From an uncultured Verrucomicrobiales bacterium (lineage in GTDB: Bacteria > Verrucomicrobiota > Verrucomicrobiia > Verrucomicrobiales > Akkermansiaceae), in assembly GCA_937969495.1 (NCBI GenBank), contig CALBVY010000053.1:1-33805 (forward strand): a stretch of 33,805 nt of DNA. Direction: 5' to 3'. The first letter of the stretch is position 1. Each line of letters starts with the position of its first letter. This document shows, one piece after another, positions 18,350-26,707 of the stretch. Below the pieces are notes generated by a model. That model was not told where the DNA came from. It made no database searches and saw only the letters and a list, made by a program, of their open reading frames with translations. The position numbers and the translations under genes were made by a program.

Positions 18350-19808
18350 CCCAGTTATCAAGAAGGTTGTTTTTATGTGAGAAATCAATGATGTTAACGT
18401 AGCGAGTATTTAGGTCTACTTCGCCTAACAATTTTGTCTGTAACTTGGTTATTTGATTGTTACTTTGATCTGGCACGCCGGTGATGCGTCCGTATGGGTA
18501 GATATGAAAATAGATGTCTTTGGGGTTTTTGGCAGCTGGTTGATCTTTATTGTTGGAGGCGAGGGTGATCTCGCTGACCTCTTCCATGGGGATGATGAGT
18601 TCGTTACCATAAGAGCCTTGGAAGTAGACTTTACCCTCGCGGATATTTTTTAGCTTACCTGAAAAACGATCGAGGCCGTTATTAAGAAGAAGCACATCGT
18701 GATCTGTTGATTTCATGCTTTTTGCAGAGTCTTTCATGCCATTCCAGTGTGTAATAACAATGTCACTGATTCTGATATCTGATCTGCTGAAGTGCTGATT
18801 TTTAAATGCGAGGTGAGCACCCTTACCTGCATACTCGTCACCGAGATCCCATTTAGTTTTAAACTCGCCATTGAGGAAGAGTAGAATGTTTTTCTGTGAC
18901 TTATCCATGCGAAGTTCAATATGTGCTGTGTTAGCAGAGGATAAGCCTAGGCCGGATTGGCTAGCTCTTAAGCGGGTATTGATGGGTTTTCCCTCTTCAT
19001 CAAAGGTGCAGGCATATAATGAGGCGCTGTGGCTGGAAAGGCTGAGCATGTAGCCGTGTCCTATGGTAGAGCCCATATCTAGCTGGCTGCTGATGGTGTT
19101 CTCTGATTGAGGTGGGGAGAAGTCTGCGTGGAGAGCGATTTTGGTATTGAGGGAGCCACGCCATGCTAACTTGAAGCTGACTCGGCACTGATCTGGCATG
19201 ATGTTTTCTTGTATGAGAAAGCGGTTTTTATCAGTGCCTGAATACCATGAGGAGCCGATGTGTTGCCAGTCTGTGAGGGTATTTTCGTCATCTTTTTTAG
19301 GAGGATTTTTTTGCTCAGTATCATGTAGTGAGGCAGTAGAGATTTTAGTCCAGCCGTCTGTGTTGAGTGGGCCGTAATAGACCAGTTTGCCTCCGAATGG
19401 AGTGGGTGCGATCTTAGTTAGAGATGAGCGTTGTATTGCTAAATTACCGAGATGTTCTGTGTCCATCACGATGGCTTGGGAGTCTGCGGAGAGAATTTCT
19501 CCAGAAATAATATCACCGTTGATTAATTTTACATGCGAGGTTTGTCTAAGCCCTAGATGAGCCTTGCCTCGGTTGAGTAAAACGCGGTGTACTTTGCTGG
19601 TGGAAAAATGAATAGCTTCACTGGCTTCAGGGTTATTCCAGATCAGGGTATCAGATGGTCCGAAGGCGAGGAAATGGCCATGCAAGGTATCGTGATTAAC
19701 GAAACGGAGCATGTCTGGGGCAGGTTTTAGCTTCTCGGAAGAATCAGCTAAGCCGTTACCTCCTAACGTAATGAGGCTGAGTGCGGAGATGAGTGCGTGT
19801 TGATTCAT
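18336..19808 (-). CDS. Secreted lectin-like protein, paralogue 1 of the tandem family
   Basis: Function is unknown. This 490-residue protein has an N-terminal signal-like segment (ALISALSLITLGGNGLA). A weak first beta unit (NHDTLHGHF, near residue 38) and a clear second one (INGDIISGE, near 97) lead into a lectin-like core of about residues 150-355. That core contains FKLAWRG, AHIELRMDKSQKNILLFLNGE and IVITHWNG. A third unit (NNGLDRFSGK, near 376) and a fourth (YGRITGV, ending in LGEVDLNTRYVNIIDF) close the protein. Its start overlaps the stop of the cyclase-fold gene by four bases (ATGA type), so the two are translationally coupled. Confidence 0.75.
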   Translation of the reverse strand: MNQHALISALSLITLGGNGLADSSEKLKPAPDMLRFVNHDTLHGHFLAFGPSDTLIWNNPEASEAIHFSTSKVHRVLLNRGKAHLGLRQTSHVKLINGDIISGEILSADSQAIVMDTEHLGNLAIQRSSLTKIAPTPFGGKLVYYGPLNTDGWTKISTASLHDTEQKNPPKKDDENTLTDWQHIGSSWYSGTDKNRFLIQENIMPDQCRVSFKLAWRGSLNTKIALHADFSPPQSENTISSQLDMGSTIGHGYMLSLSSHSASLYACTFDEEGKPINTRLRASQSGLGLSSANTAHIELRMDKSQKNILLFLNGEFKTKWDLGDEYAGKGAHLAFKNQHFSRSDIRISDIVITHWNGMKDSAKSMKSTDHDVLLLNNGLDRFSGKLKNIREGKVYFQGSYGNELIIPMEEVSEITLASNNKDQPAAKNPKDIYFHIYPYGRITGVPDQSNNQITKLQTKLLGEVDLNTRYVNIIDFSHKNNLLDNWDDNF

Positions 19809-20803
19809 TTTTCGTAGATGGGAAGAAAGCGATAATTGAGAGCGAGGGAGAGGAGTGCTCCCGCAGTGCTGAAGGCATTACCGTAGTTGCCAGCCCATGA
19901 CCCATCAGATAGCTGGGTGACGGAGAGTAGGCGGATATTGTCCTTATTCCATATTTCCCAAAGTTCTTCGTCAGCTTGGAAGAGTGCTTGAGACATGTAG
20001 TAGCGGAAGTAGAAAGGATACTTATTATCTTGGGTGCTGATATTTGCTTTGAGGTATTCAGTGGATTTTTTAAACCCTGCTTCATCTTTCTTTTTGGCGA
20101 GAGAAAAGCATAGAGAGCCGATGGCGGTGAGTGTGAGTCTGCCGCCGATTTTGCTGGTGTATCCGTAGGAGCCATTAGAGCTTCTGCAGCTGCGCATGTA
20201 GGCTAGTCCTTTATTAATGGCTTCATCAGGTACGGCGATACCAGCATTGCGCGCGGCTAGTAGAGCCACAATTTGAGAGCCTGATACGGTGGTGTCTGCG
20301 TGGCGTGTGGTGGGATCGTAGCGCCAGCCATTACGGGGATTGATTTTCTGTGCTTTGAGGATGAGATCGACAGCTTTTTTTAATGCTGGTGCGATGCGTT
20401 TGTCATCAACCATGCCGTAACACTCAGCAAGTGCCAGTGTGGCAAAGCCGTGATCATACATTTGAGGTCCGATGTAACCCTCGGAACTTTCCTGTTGTTT
20501 CTTGATAAGAAAGCTAATGCCTTGACTGATTTTTTGAGCATGGCGGCCTTTGTTAGGGTCTTCGCCATGGGCGAGGAAGGCGAGGGTGCATAAGGCGACC
20601 ACTCCGGGGCGTGCACCACTGCCGCCACCCCATGCTCCTGAGGCGTCTTGGGTGTTGGCTAGGTAACGTAGCCCACGTGTGTACATTGACTCTACCTGAG
20701 CGGGGATGGTATCATTATTCCTCCGTGGTAGTGACTGAGCTTGGGTAAACTCAGCAAGAATGAGTGGAATGATGAGCAGGTAAGTTAGGGGAGATCGGTT
20801 CAT
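19805..20803 (-). CDS. Secreted squalene-cyclase/prenyltransferase-fold (alpha/alpha toroid) protein
   Basis: This 332-residue protein begins with a signal peptide (LTYLLIIPLILAEFTQAQS). It then contains repeated helix pairs with the QDASGAWGGG, GYIGPQMYDHGFATLALAE, NGWRYDP, NGSYGYT and DGSWAGNYGNAFSTAGALLSLA motifs characteristic of prenyltransferase/squalene-cyclase repeats. No DxDD catalytic motif of squalene-hopene cyclase is visible and the protein is half the size of one, so it is unlikely to be a cyclase. Exported proteins of this fold occur in planctomycete and verrucomicrobial gene clusters with MoxR, DUF58, DUF4159 and DUF4175-type genes, where their role is unknown. It overlaps the next gene by four bases. 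Confidence 0.82.
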   Translation of the reverse strand: MNRSPLTYLLIIPLILAEFTQAQSLPRRNNDTIPAQVESMYTRGLRYLANTQDASGAWGGGSGARPGVVALCTLAFLAHGEDPNKGRHAQKISQGISFLIKKQQESSEGYIGPQMYDHGFATLALAECYGMVDDKRIAPALKKAVDLILKAQKINPRNGWRYDPTTRHADTTVSGSQIVALLAARNAGIAVPDEAINKGLAYMRSCRSSNGSYGYTSKIGGRLTLTAIGSLCFSLAKKKDEAGFKKSTEYLKANISTQDNKYPFYFRYYMSQALFQADEELWEIWNKDNIRLLSVTQLSDGSWAGNYGNAFSTAGALLSLALNYRFLPIYEK

Positions 20804-20824
20804 GATGATGGGCTGACGCTTTTG

Positions 20825-21583
20825 TTAGCGTTGATTCGATTTTTTGGCAGCGCCTTTATTGTAGGCGTCCATGGCTCGTTGAAATTCTCGGGGCAATGAG
20901 GTGCCGGCGTTTCCTGAGTTTTTGGGCACGCGGCGTTGGTTACCCACGGCGGTGTTATCAGGGTCACCGCTGTTACCTCCGGCTTCACCTCCTGCGCCAC
21001 CGCCTTGCCCTGATTGATTGCCATCTTGGCCAGGCTTTTTACCCTCGCCTTCACCTTCACCAGGTTTCTGCTCTTGTCCTTCGCCTCTATCCTGACCTCC
21101 GTCCATCATACGTTGCAGCATTTCCATCATTCCGCCTAGACCTTCGCCTTGACCTTGACCTTCGCCCTGTCCTTGACCTTCGCCCTGTCCTTGAGCTTCG
21201 CCCTGTCCTTCGCCTTCGCCTGGTTTTTTCTTACCTTTTTCTTGCTGTTTCTTTTTAGCGGCTTCAAAGATTTTTTCGATGACCTCAGTTTGGGTAGCGA
21301 TGGTGGCTCCGCCGGTATCTTTTTTTTCTAATTGATCGGTGGCATCTGCCATGATGTTTTCGACTTCACGCAGGAGTTCAATGACCTTAGCATTTGTTTG
21401 TTCATCGATGAGGTCTTGGACGTCAGCAGAAAGCTCGTCCTGTTCATTGGCTAGCTTTTTAGCTCCTTGGCTATGCTGCTCTAGGAGCTCGGCAGGTGTG
21501 GCCTTTTTGGGTTGTGATTCCTCTGCCCATGCAGCGGGTATGAAGCATGCGGTGAAGATGAGGATGTGGTGAGTGATGTTCAT
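20825..21583 (-). CDS. Secreted low-complexity GEGQ-rich protein
   Basis: This is a 252-residue protein of unknown function. It has a signal peptide (ILIFTACFIPAAWA) and then a charged helical region of about 90 residues (ELLEQHSQGAKKLANEQDEL and onward) likely to form a coiled coil. A long Gly/Glu/Gln-rich stretch comes next, with the period-six pattern GEGQGQ interrupted by a short amphipathic GGMMEMLQRMMDGG helix. The C-terminal LPREFQRAMDAYNKG resembles the short conserved tails of proteins found beside DUF4175-type genes. The disordered middle may be a flexible spacer between the membrane complex and outer partners; that is inference. It starts 21 bases after the DUF4175-like gene. Confidence 0.75.
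   Translation of the reverse strand: MNITHHILIFTACFIPAAWAEESQPKKATPAELLEQHSQGAKKLANEQDELSADVQDLIDEQTNAKVIELLREVENIMADATDQLEKKDTGGATIATQTEVIEKIFEAAKKKQQEKGKKKPGEGEGQGEAQGQGEGQGQGEGQGQGEGLGGMMEMLQRMMDGGQDRGEGQEQKPGEGEGEGKKPGQDGNQSGQGGGAGGEAGGNSGDPDNTAVGNQRRVPKNSGNAGTSLPREFQRAMDAYNKGAAKKSNQR
21142..21215 (-). repeat. 18-bp tandem repeats coding GEGQGQ
   Basis: The unit TTCGCCCTGTCCTTGACC (plus strand) recurs with an 18-base period for about three to four slightly divergent copies. It encodes the hexapeptide GEGQGQ on the minus strand and is a likely site of copy-number change. Confidence 0.8.
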
Positions 21584-21604
21584 GACTAAGAATAAGGGCG
21601 TTGA

Positions 21605-24286
21605 TTAAGAGGCTGGAGTGGTGTTGGTGTCTCTAAGGCTGCGTCTAAGGTTTTCTAAGGCGCGGGTGCGGCCTCGTATATCCTGCTCTTTCTGGATCAT
21701 GCGCATTACCTTGAGCATGAATTCAAAGTCCTTGTCTGCTTCTTGGCCACCGCCGCCGCCGCCGCCACCTCCTTGATTTTTAGAGCCTTCTAATTGCTTT
21801 GCCCATTTGCGGAGTTGAGCAGCCCATTTTTTTGATTGGGAAATAGAGGTGTAAGAGAAGTTTGAAGAGACGTGTTTGGAGAGGATCTCCATGGCTTCAT
21901 CAATGCGTGATTGTTTCATTTCATCGACAAGCTCTTTGTGTTTTTCCTTCTGAGTGCGGGCGTAATAGTTAAAGAGATCTTCTTGAATCCATCTTAGGTC
22001 GGCGGCTGTTTCGCGTTGTTGTTCAGAGGCGGATTCAATCGTTCTCTGTTCAACTGGGTCTAGCATGTTAAAGTCTTCCCCGATGACAATATCGATGATG
22101 TTGACAAACGAAGAGGCGATGCCGTCTTGCTCGCTAGCTGCGCGTTTAAGTCGGTTAACAAAGGTGCTGGCCTCGAAGTTCTGATTGGCATCATTAGCAT
22201 CTTTGAGGGCTTGTTTCATTTTCTCGATGGCCTTTTTCTGTTCTTCTACAGCTTTTTTAAGATCTTGTTTGGATTTTTCTTTGGTGTTTCGCGGGCTTTG
22301 AGCGTCTTGTAGTTTCTTTTCCACTTTTGGGAGATCAGTCTCAGCAAGCTCGCGCATGCTCTGGAGGGCTTTGGACATTTTTTTTAGGACATCTTTGTCG
22401 ATTTCCCCGTTGCGCACTGCATCCTTGAAGAGCTGCTCCATTTTTTTTGTGAGTTCCTGCATGCGCTCTCTATTTTCTGCTTCTGCGTCTTGCTGCGCTT
22501 GGAGTTTCTTTTGGCCTTCATCGGTTTTGAGTTCGTTTGCGTCTTTTCGCTCTAGGCGTTGGTTTTCATCGTTTAGGTTTTGCTCCTTACGGGCAATATC
22601 TTCGAGCTCGCCGATGGCGCGATCAAATTGGTTTTTGAGAACTTGGGCGTGTTCATCTTTGGTTAGGATATAGAGTACGATGGGTTCTGAATAGATACGG
22701 CCACGGCCAGGTTTGTAATCCTCTGTCCATGCGCGGAGCATGAGCTTTTGAGGTTCAATGGAAAGATTGGCTGGAGAAAAGGAGAATAGATGGTTGATGG
22801 TGGTGCGTGTGGGAGTTCCTTGTTCTAAGGTTAAGGTTCCTTCAGCAGGGGTTCCTCCTGTGGGCTTGGTGAATTCTCCCTGCCACGATATGCCGGCGGC
22901 TTTGAGTCCGTAGTCGTCCTCTGCGAGAACTTCTAGATCAACGGTTTCTTCCGCAAGCATGATATGCTGACGTTCGATGCCTTGAATGTAAGTGGAAGGA
23001 GCTTGATCTTGTGCGCTTTCTACTCGGAGTTTAAATGGTTTATCAGCCTGGAGCCCGTGGATGTCAGTCCATTCGAGAGGAATGATGAGTGAATCTGAAC
23101 CGATTTTGACCGCGGCTGAGGTTATTTGTCGGTTGTTGAGACTTACTGCGATTGATTCTGGTTTTGAGGGTGTTGGTTGTTCAGCGGGTGTGGCTTCTTC
23201 GGTAGATGGGGCGCTGCCATCAGGGATGATTTCCTTGGGGAGGGTTAGAAAAGATGCAGTGGCTGAAGAAAGGGTGCGGCTGGTAGTGGCCTTGATGGTG
23301 ATTTGACTGCCTTCGAGTGCGGAGATAAATCCGGAGCGTAGATCAGCATTGATGGGAGGTCTTTCAAGATAACTCGGTAGTGCGATGGTGGCGCGGATAT
23401 TTTCTACTGATGGACGAATGACTGGCTCTATCATTAGGCTATGGCGAGCGTCATCGGCTTCAATGTAAACTTCATCTGAGGCACGTTGGGCTGGGAATTT
23501 AAAAGCGTATGCACCGTCAACGAGAGGTGCTTCTAACCATTCACCAGTGCCGTATCTAGCACGGGCAGTTTCTGGATGTCGGCTGGTATCGCTAGCTAAG
23601 GGAATGGTGAGAGTGAATGATTCTCCGTAGGGGACGTGATGTGGTGTTCCGATACCAGACAGGTTTAATTGAGTGAAGGTAAAGCGTTTGGTGTCAGAGA
23701 GCGGCATTAGCCAGCGCTTAAAGGAGTTGATGCCAGCCTCTGGAACAGTGACGAGGGTGCAGACCATGAAGATAAATAGAGCTATGACTGCGAGGGATAG
23801 TTTTTTATGTCTCGCTGCGGGGAGTGCATCTGAAAGGTTTCTTCCCGCCGCGTCATTAGCTACTGTGCGCATCGCGGCTGCTCGGAGTGCGGGGGATAGG
23901 CTGTCTTTCCCTTCTTGTTGATCCTGAAGCTCGACAGCGCCCAAGAGACGGTCACCTAGTTTTGGATACCGCTGTGAGATGAGCTTTGCTAGTTGATTCT
24001 CTTTGCGGTGGCCGAAGACCCAACGTCGAATCCAGTAGGGGGCAAATAGGGAGAAAAGAGAGACTCCTAGGACAAGGATCACCAGCCGTAAGGTAGCTGG
24101 CGTCTCGATAAAGCGATCGAGGCCAAAGACGAGTAAAAACGAAAATAGGAGGCCAAAGAAACCGGCCAGTATGGCCTCGGCAATCTTGATGCGCCAGAGT
24201 TGTTTTTTGAACTGTTCCAGCTGATCGCGTAGCCCTTCAGGAATGGGTGCCTGAGGGGGGATGGGTGAGGAGGAATGATCTGGCAT
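21605..24286 (-). CDS. DUF4175-like membrane protein with long coiled coil
   Basis: This 893-residue protein appears to lead the minus-strand block. Two transmembrane segments lie near residues 38-58 and 66-86. A cytoplasmic-type stretch (ENQLAKLISQRYPKLGDRLLGAVEL) is typical of this group. A third membrane segment is near 164-182, then a large beta-rich extracytoplasmic region with Ig-like strands. A heptad-rich coiled coil spans about residues 555-710, and a nine-glycine linker precedes a charged C-terminal helix. The pattern fits the DUF4175/TIGR02302 type of planctomycete and verrucomicrobial envelope protein, which is uncharacterised. No MoxR, DUF58 or BatA genes, the usual neighbours, lie directly upstream in the window. 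Confidence 0.8.
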   Translation of the reverse strand: MPDHSSSPIPPQAPIPEGLRDQLEQFKKQLWRIKIAEAILAGFFGLLFSFLLVFGLDRFIETPATLRLVILVLGVSLFSLFAPYWIRRWVFGHRKENQLAKLISQRYPKLGDRLLGAVELQDQQEGKDSLSPALRAAAMRTVANDAAGRNLSDALPAARHKKLSLAVIALFIFMVCTLVTVPEAGINSFKRWLMPLSDTKRFTFTQLNLSGIGTPHHVPYGESFTLTIPLASDTSRHPETARARYGTGEWLEAPLVDGAYAFKFPAQRASDEVYIEADDARHSLMIEPVIRPSVENIRATIALPSYLERPPINADLRSGFISALEGSQITIKATTSRTLSSATASFLTLPKEIIPDGSAPSTEEATPAEQPTPSKPESIAVSLNNRQITSAAVKIGSDSLIIPLEWTDIHGLQADKPFKLRVESAQDQAPSTYIQGIERQHIMLAEETVDLEVLAEDDYGLKAAGISWQGEFTKPTGGTPAEGTLTLEQGTPTRTTINHLFSFSPANLSIEPQKLMLRAWTEDYKPGRGRIYSEPIVLYILTKDEHAQVLKNQFDRAIGELEDIARKEQNLNDENQRLERKDANELKTDEGQKKLQAQQDAEAENRERMQELTKKMEQLFKDAVRNGEIDKDVLKKMSKALQSMRELAETDLPKVEKKLQDAQSPRNTKEKSKQDLKKAVEEQKKAIEKMKQALKDANDANQNFEASTFVNRLKRAASEQDGIASSFVNIIDIVIGEDFNMLDPVEQRTIESASEQQRETAADLRWIQEDLFNYYARTQKEKHKELVDEMKQSRIDEAMEILSKHVSSNFSYTSISQSKKWAAQLRKWAKQLEGSKNQGGGGGGGGGQEADKDFEFMLKVMRMIQKEQDIRGRTRALENLRRSLRDTNTTPAS
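21747..21772 (-). repeat. GCC trinucleotide run coding a nine-glycine linker
   Basis: A CCG-type run (plus strand) encodes the glycine run between the coiled-coil part and the C-terminal helix of the DUF4175-like protein. Its length may vary by slippage, with the frame kept when whole triplets change. Confidence 0.8.
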
Positions 24287-24723
24287 GGTTGAGAAGGATG
24301 AGGGAGGGAAGGTTGGCTGGAGGAATCGCCCTATCGTTATTTACATTAGCAAGTAGGTGGCTGGTGACAAACGATTATTCGTGGAGTTAAGGGCTAAATT
24401 GGATAGGTATGATGTGTTTCGGAAAAGTTCTGGTAAAAGATAAGATATGAAAATGTGTGTTGTTTCAAAGTGTTATTGGTGAGTTAAAAGATAATTTTCC
24501 ATAGATAATAACGGTGTAGATGGTGTGGTTTTTGAGTGAAATTGCGATTATTTTACATGGCTATCTTTTCAGGTAGGGCAAAGAGTTCATGCAGTTATCT
24601 TGAGCCTATGATAAAAGTGGTGCAGCGATATACGCTTGCAAAATTAATGATCCTGACTAACTCCTGTGCTGGATTTTGCGTGATTTAAAAACAGACCCTG
24701 CATGGAGCGAGGAGGATCTCGGA
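24287..24723. other. Divergent intergenic region, 437 bp
   Basis: This AT-rich stretch separates the start of the minus-strand DUF4175-like block from the plus-strand PLP-enzyme gene, so it should hold both promoters. A TATGAT at 24607-24612 is a possible -10 for the PLP-enzyme gene, but it has no good -35. I see no tRNA, no SAM riboswitch signature and no convincing small gene. Confidence 0.5.
24711..24715 (+). promoter_or_regulatory. Shine-Dalgarno that decides the start of the PLP-enzyme gene
   Basis: GGAGG lies eight bases before the ATG at 24724. This supports 24724 over the upstream in-frame TTG at 24676. It is one of very few strong ribosome binding sites in the window. Confidence 0.75.
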
Positions 24724-26145
24724 ATGCAGCTGCCGAAAACGCAGCATGCATGTTCTGTGTGTCTTCCCACCTGGGACTCTGTTCTTGGTTATGAGGAGAA
24801 GCGGGAAAAAATCATCCGTAAGCTGAAGTGTGGTTATCCTCGGTTTATTCTGCATCCAGCGACTGGGCGGCTTTTCCATGAGGCGACTGAGGCATTGGCG
24901 GATAAGGGGTCACAAGCGATCGTGTTTCCTAACAGAGAGGCAGCTCAGCGGGCGCAGCGTTTTGTGGAGAAGCGTTCTGGATCTGCATCTCGTGTGGCAA
25001 GTTATGAGGGGCTTCAGGCACTGATTGTATCTGAGGTGGATTTTCCCATTGCGATGGAGTACTGGCGTTACACTGGGGAAATTGTTAGCAGCCGTCAGGC
25101 GGAAAAAATCTTACAAGGCCGCGCTACGAGTGATTTCCGCGCTAAGAGTCTGCGGAGTAGATTGGCTAAACAAGGTGGATATCAAGCATCTAACCTCTAT
25201 CTTTATGAAAATGGCATGGCAGGCTTGTTTGCTGTGTATCGCTTGGTCAATAAACTTTTAGCTGGTAGAAAAACGCTGCAGCTGGAGTTCCCCTATGTCG
25301 ATGCCATGAGGGTGCAGAAGCATTTTGGCAATGGCGTGGTGTTTCTTAATGAAGCCGAAGGGGAGTCCTTTGAGCTTGCTCTTCAGCGTATCAGTAAGGG
25401 GGAGTTCTCAGCCGTATTTTGTGAGGCGCCTAGTAATCCTCTTCTACGCACCGTGGATCTGGCAAGGATCGCTAGTGCATGCCGTGATGGTGGAGTGCCT
25501 TTGATTGTTGATGATACCACCTGTTCGGTGGCTAATATCGATGTCTCTAGCTATGCCGATGTGGTGCTCTCGAGCTTGACCAAATGGGTATCAGGTAAGG
25601 GGGATGTGATGGCAGGGCAGGTGACAGTCTGTGAGCACTCGGCATTTTACTCAGATTTGATTGAATTTTTGGAGGAAGATTGCCCTGGGGGCTCACGGCT
25701 CTTTGCTTCAGACGCCCGGGTATTGTCACGTAACATCAGTGATTTTAGCCAGAGAGTGGCGCGTAGTAATATGACTGGTGAGGCGGTAGCAGATATGCTG
25801 AGTGCGCATGCGGCAGTGGAAAGTGTCTGGTATCCTAAGTTTACCACGCCTTCTCTTTATGATGCGCTTAAGCGTGACGGTGGTGGATATGGCGGGTTGA
25901 TTTCCTTTGTGCTTAAGACGAGAAAGAAAACCCCTAAGTTTTTTGATCACTTAAAAATATCCAAGGGGCCAAGTTTGGGGACGGATTTTAGTTTGGCGTG
26001 TCCGTATACGCTTTTAGCCCATTATGATGAGCTAGAATGGGCGGAGGGCTGTGGGCTGGATAGGAATTTGATTCGGATTTCGATTGGGCAGGAAAAGGAG
26101 GAAGACATTCTGGCCGCCATCACGGAGGCATTGGAGGAGGCTTAA
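24724..26145 (+). CDS. Cystathionine gamma-synthase-like PLP enzyme (fungal STR2-like layout)
   Basis: This 473-residue protein belongs to the Cys/Met-metabolism PLP family (fold type I). The PLP-binding Lys lies in SSLTKWVSGKGD (about residue 287), and the preceding VDDTTCS matches the family's VDNT block; YLYENGMAGLFAV corresponds to the cofactor-phosphate region. Unlike ordinary bacterial MetB, it begins with about 150 extra residues, including LPKTQHACSVCLPTWDSVLGYEE and KLKCGYPRFILHP. From memory, this segment resembles the N-terminus of fungal cystathionine gamma-synthases (STR2 type). The likely reaction is condensation of an activated homoserine with cysteine for methionine synthesis, but another gamma- or beta-substitution is possible. 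It appears to be monocistronic. Confidence 0.8.
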   Translation: MQLPKTQHACSVCLPTWDSVLGYEEKREKIIRKLKCGYPRFILHPATGRLFHEATEALADKGSQAIVFPNREAAQRAQRFVEKRSGSASRVASYEGLQALIVSEVDFPIAMEYWRYTGEIVSSRQAEKILQGRATSDFRAKSLRSRLAKQGGYQASNLYLYENGMAGLFAVYRLVNKLLAGRKTLQLEFPYVDAMRVQKHFGNGVVFLNEAEGESFELALQRISKGEFSAVFCEAPSNPLLRTVDLARIASACRDGGVPLIVDDTTCSVANIDVSSYADVVLSSLTKWVSGKGDVMAGQVTVCEHSAFYSDLIEFLEEDCPGGSRLFASDARVLSRNISDFSQRVARSNMTGEAVADMLSAHAAVESVWYPKFTTPSLYDALKRDGGGYGGLISFVLKTRKKTPKFFDHLKISKGPSLGTDFSLACPYTLLAHYDELEWAEGCGLDRNLIRISIGQEKEEDILAAITEALEEA

Positions 26146-26326
26146 TCGAGTTCGGTAGGTGACTCTGGAACTTATGAGAATGTAAACCCTAGTGGTAAAT
26201 CATTAGTATGTTTATAAACATTGTATTTTAATCTTGTTATTTGCTTCATAGGCGTTTACTTTACACTGAAATTTGGTGAAAAACTGAACCTTAAACCAAG
26301 ATTAACCTAGTTAATTTACACTCCCC

Positions 26327-26554
26327 ATGGCTAGAAATAAGACGAAGTTAGCATTGCGCACGAACGATGATAATCCGAATCATCACCTCTGGAATAACCG
26401 AGGTGTATGGTGGTGCCACCTCACCGTGCACAAAAATGATGCTACCTCAGAGCGGCTGAGGTTTTCTCTTAAGACGCGTGATTTAGATAGCGCAAGAGAT
26501 CGCCGTGATCGTATTCTTCGTGATATTGCAGAACATTATGAGCTGGCGGCTTAG
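26327..26554 (+). CDS. Small protein resembling a stand-alone integrase arm-binding domain
   Basis: This is a 75-residue protein without an assigned function. It contains GVWWCHLTVHKNDATSERLR followed by FSLKTRDLDSARDRRDRIL. This is the three-strand-plus-helix pattern of the N-terminal arm-type DNA-binding domain of tyrosine recombinases (beta strands with an aromatic pair, then S-L-x-T-x-D-x(3)-A and a basic helix). No catalytic integrase domain follows; the next gene is a helicase. It could be a small DNA-binding regulator or the remnant of an integrase. TTGTTA at 26237-26242 and TACTTT 17 bases further are a possible promoter. There is no Shine-Dalgarno before the ATG. Confidence 0.6.
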   Translation: MARNKTKLALRTNDDNPNHHLWNNRGVWWCHLTVHKNDATSERLRFSLKTRDLDSARDRRDRILRDIAEHYELAA

Positions 26555-26707
26555 CGTCGCATATGAGGCATGATAGTGGCCATTTCACGATCTGCCAGTA
26601 TCGCTTGAAATACTCGGTTGTCTGTGTGTTTCACAACGTACTGATACAGAAAAATCGCTGAGATTACCGCTTCTCATTGGTATCAGCCTTGCTAGTTTCC
26701 TTTTGTC

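Noticed and set aside
19805-20803. Squalene-hopene cyclase or terpene cyclase
   Set aside because: It has the toroid repeats but is half the length and lacks the DxDD catalytic motif, so it is called a fold relative only.
20896-21331. Long plus-strand frames with periodic RLHL or FALSLTFALS peptides
   Set aside because: They are antisense readings of the GEGQ repeat tract and arise from its codon periodicity.
24287-24723. SAM riboswitch before the methionine-type enzyme
   Set aside because: None of the conserved SAM-I or SAM-II core segments could be found by eye in this region.
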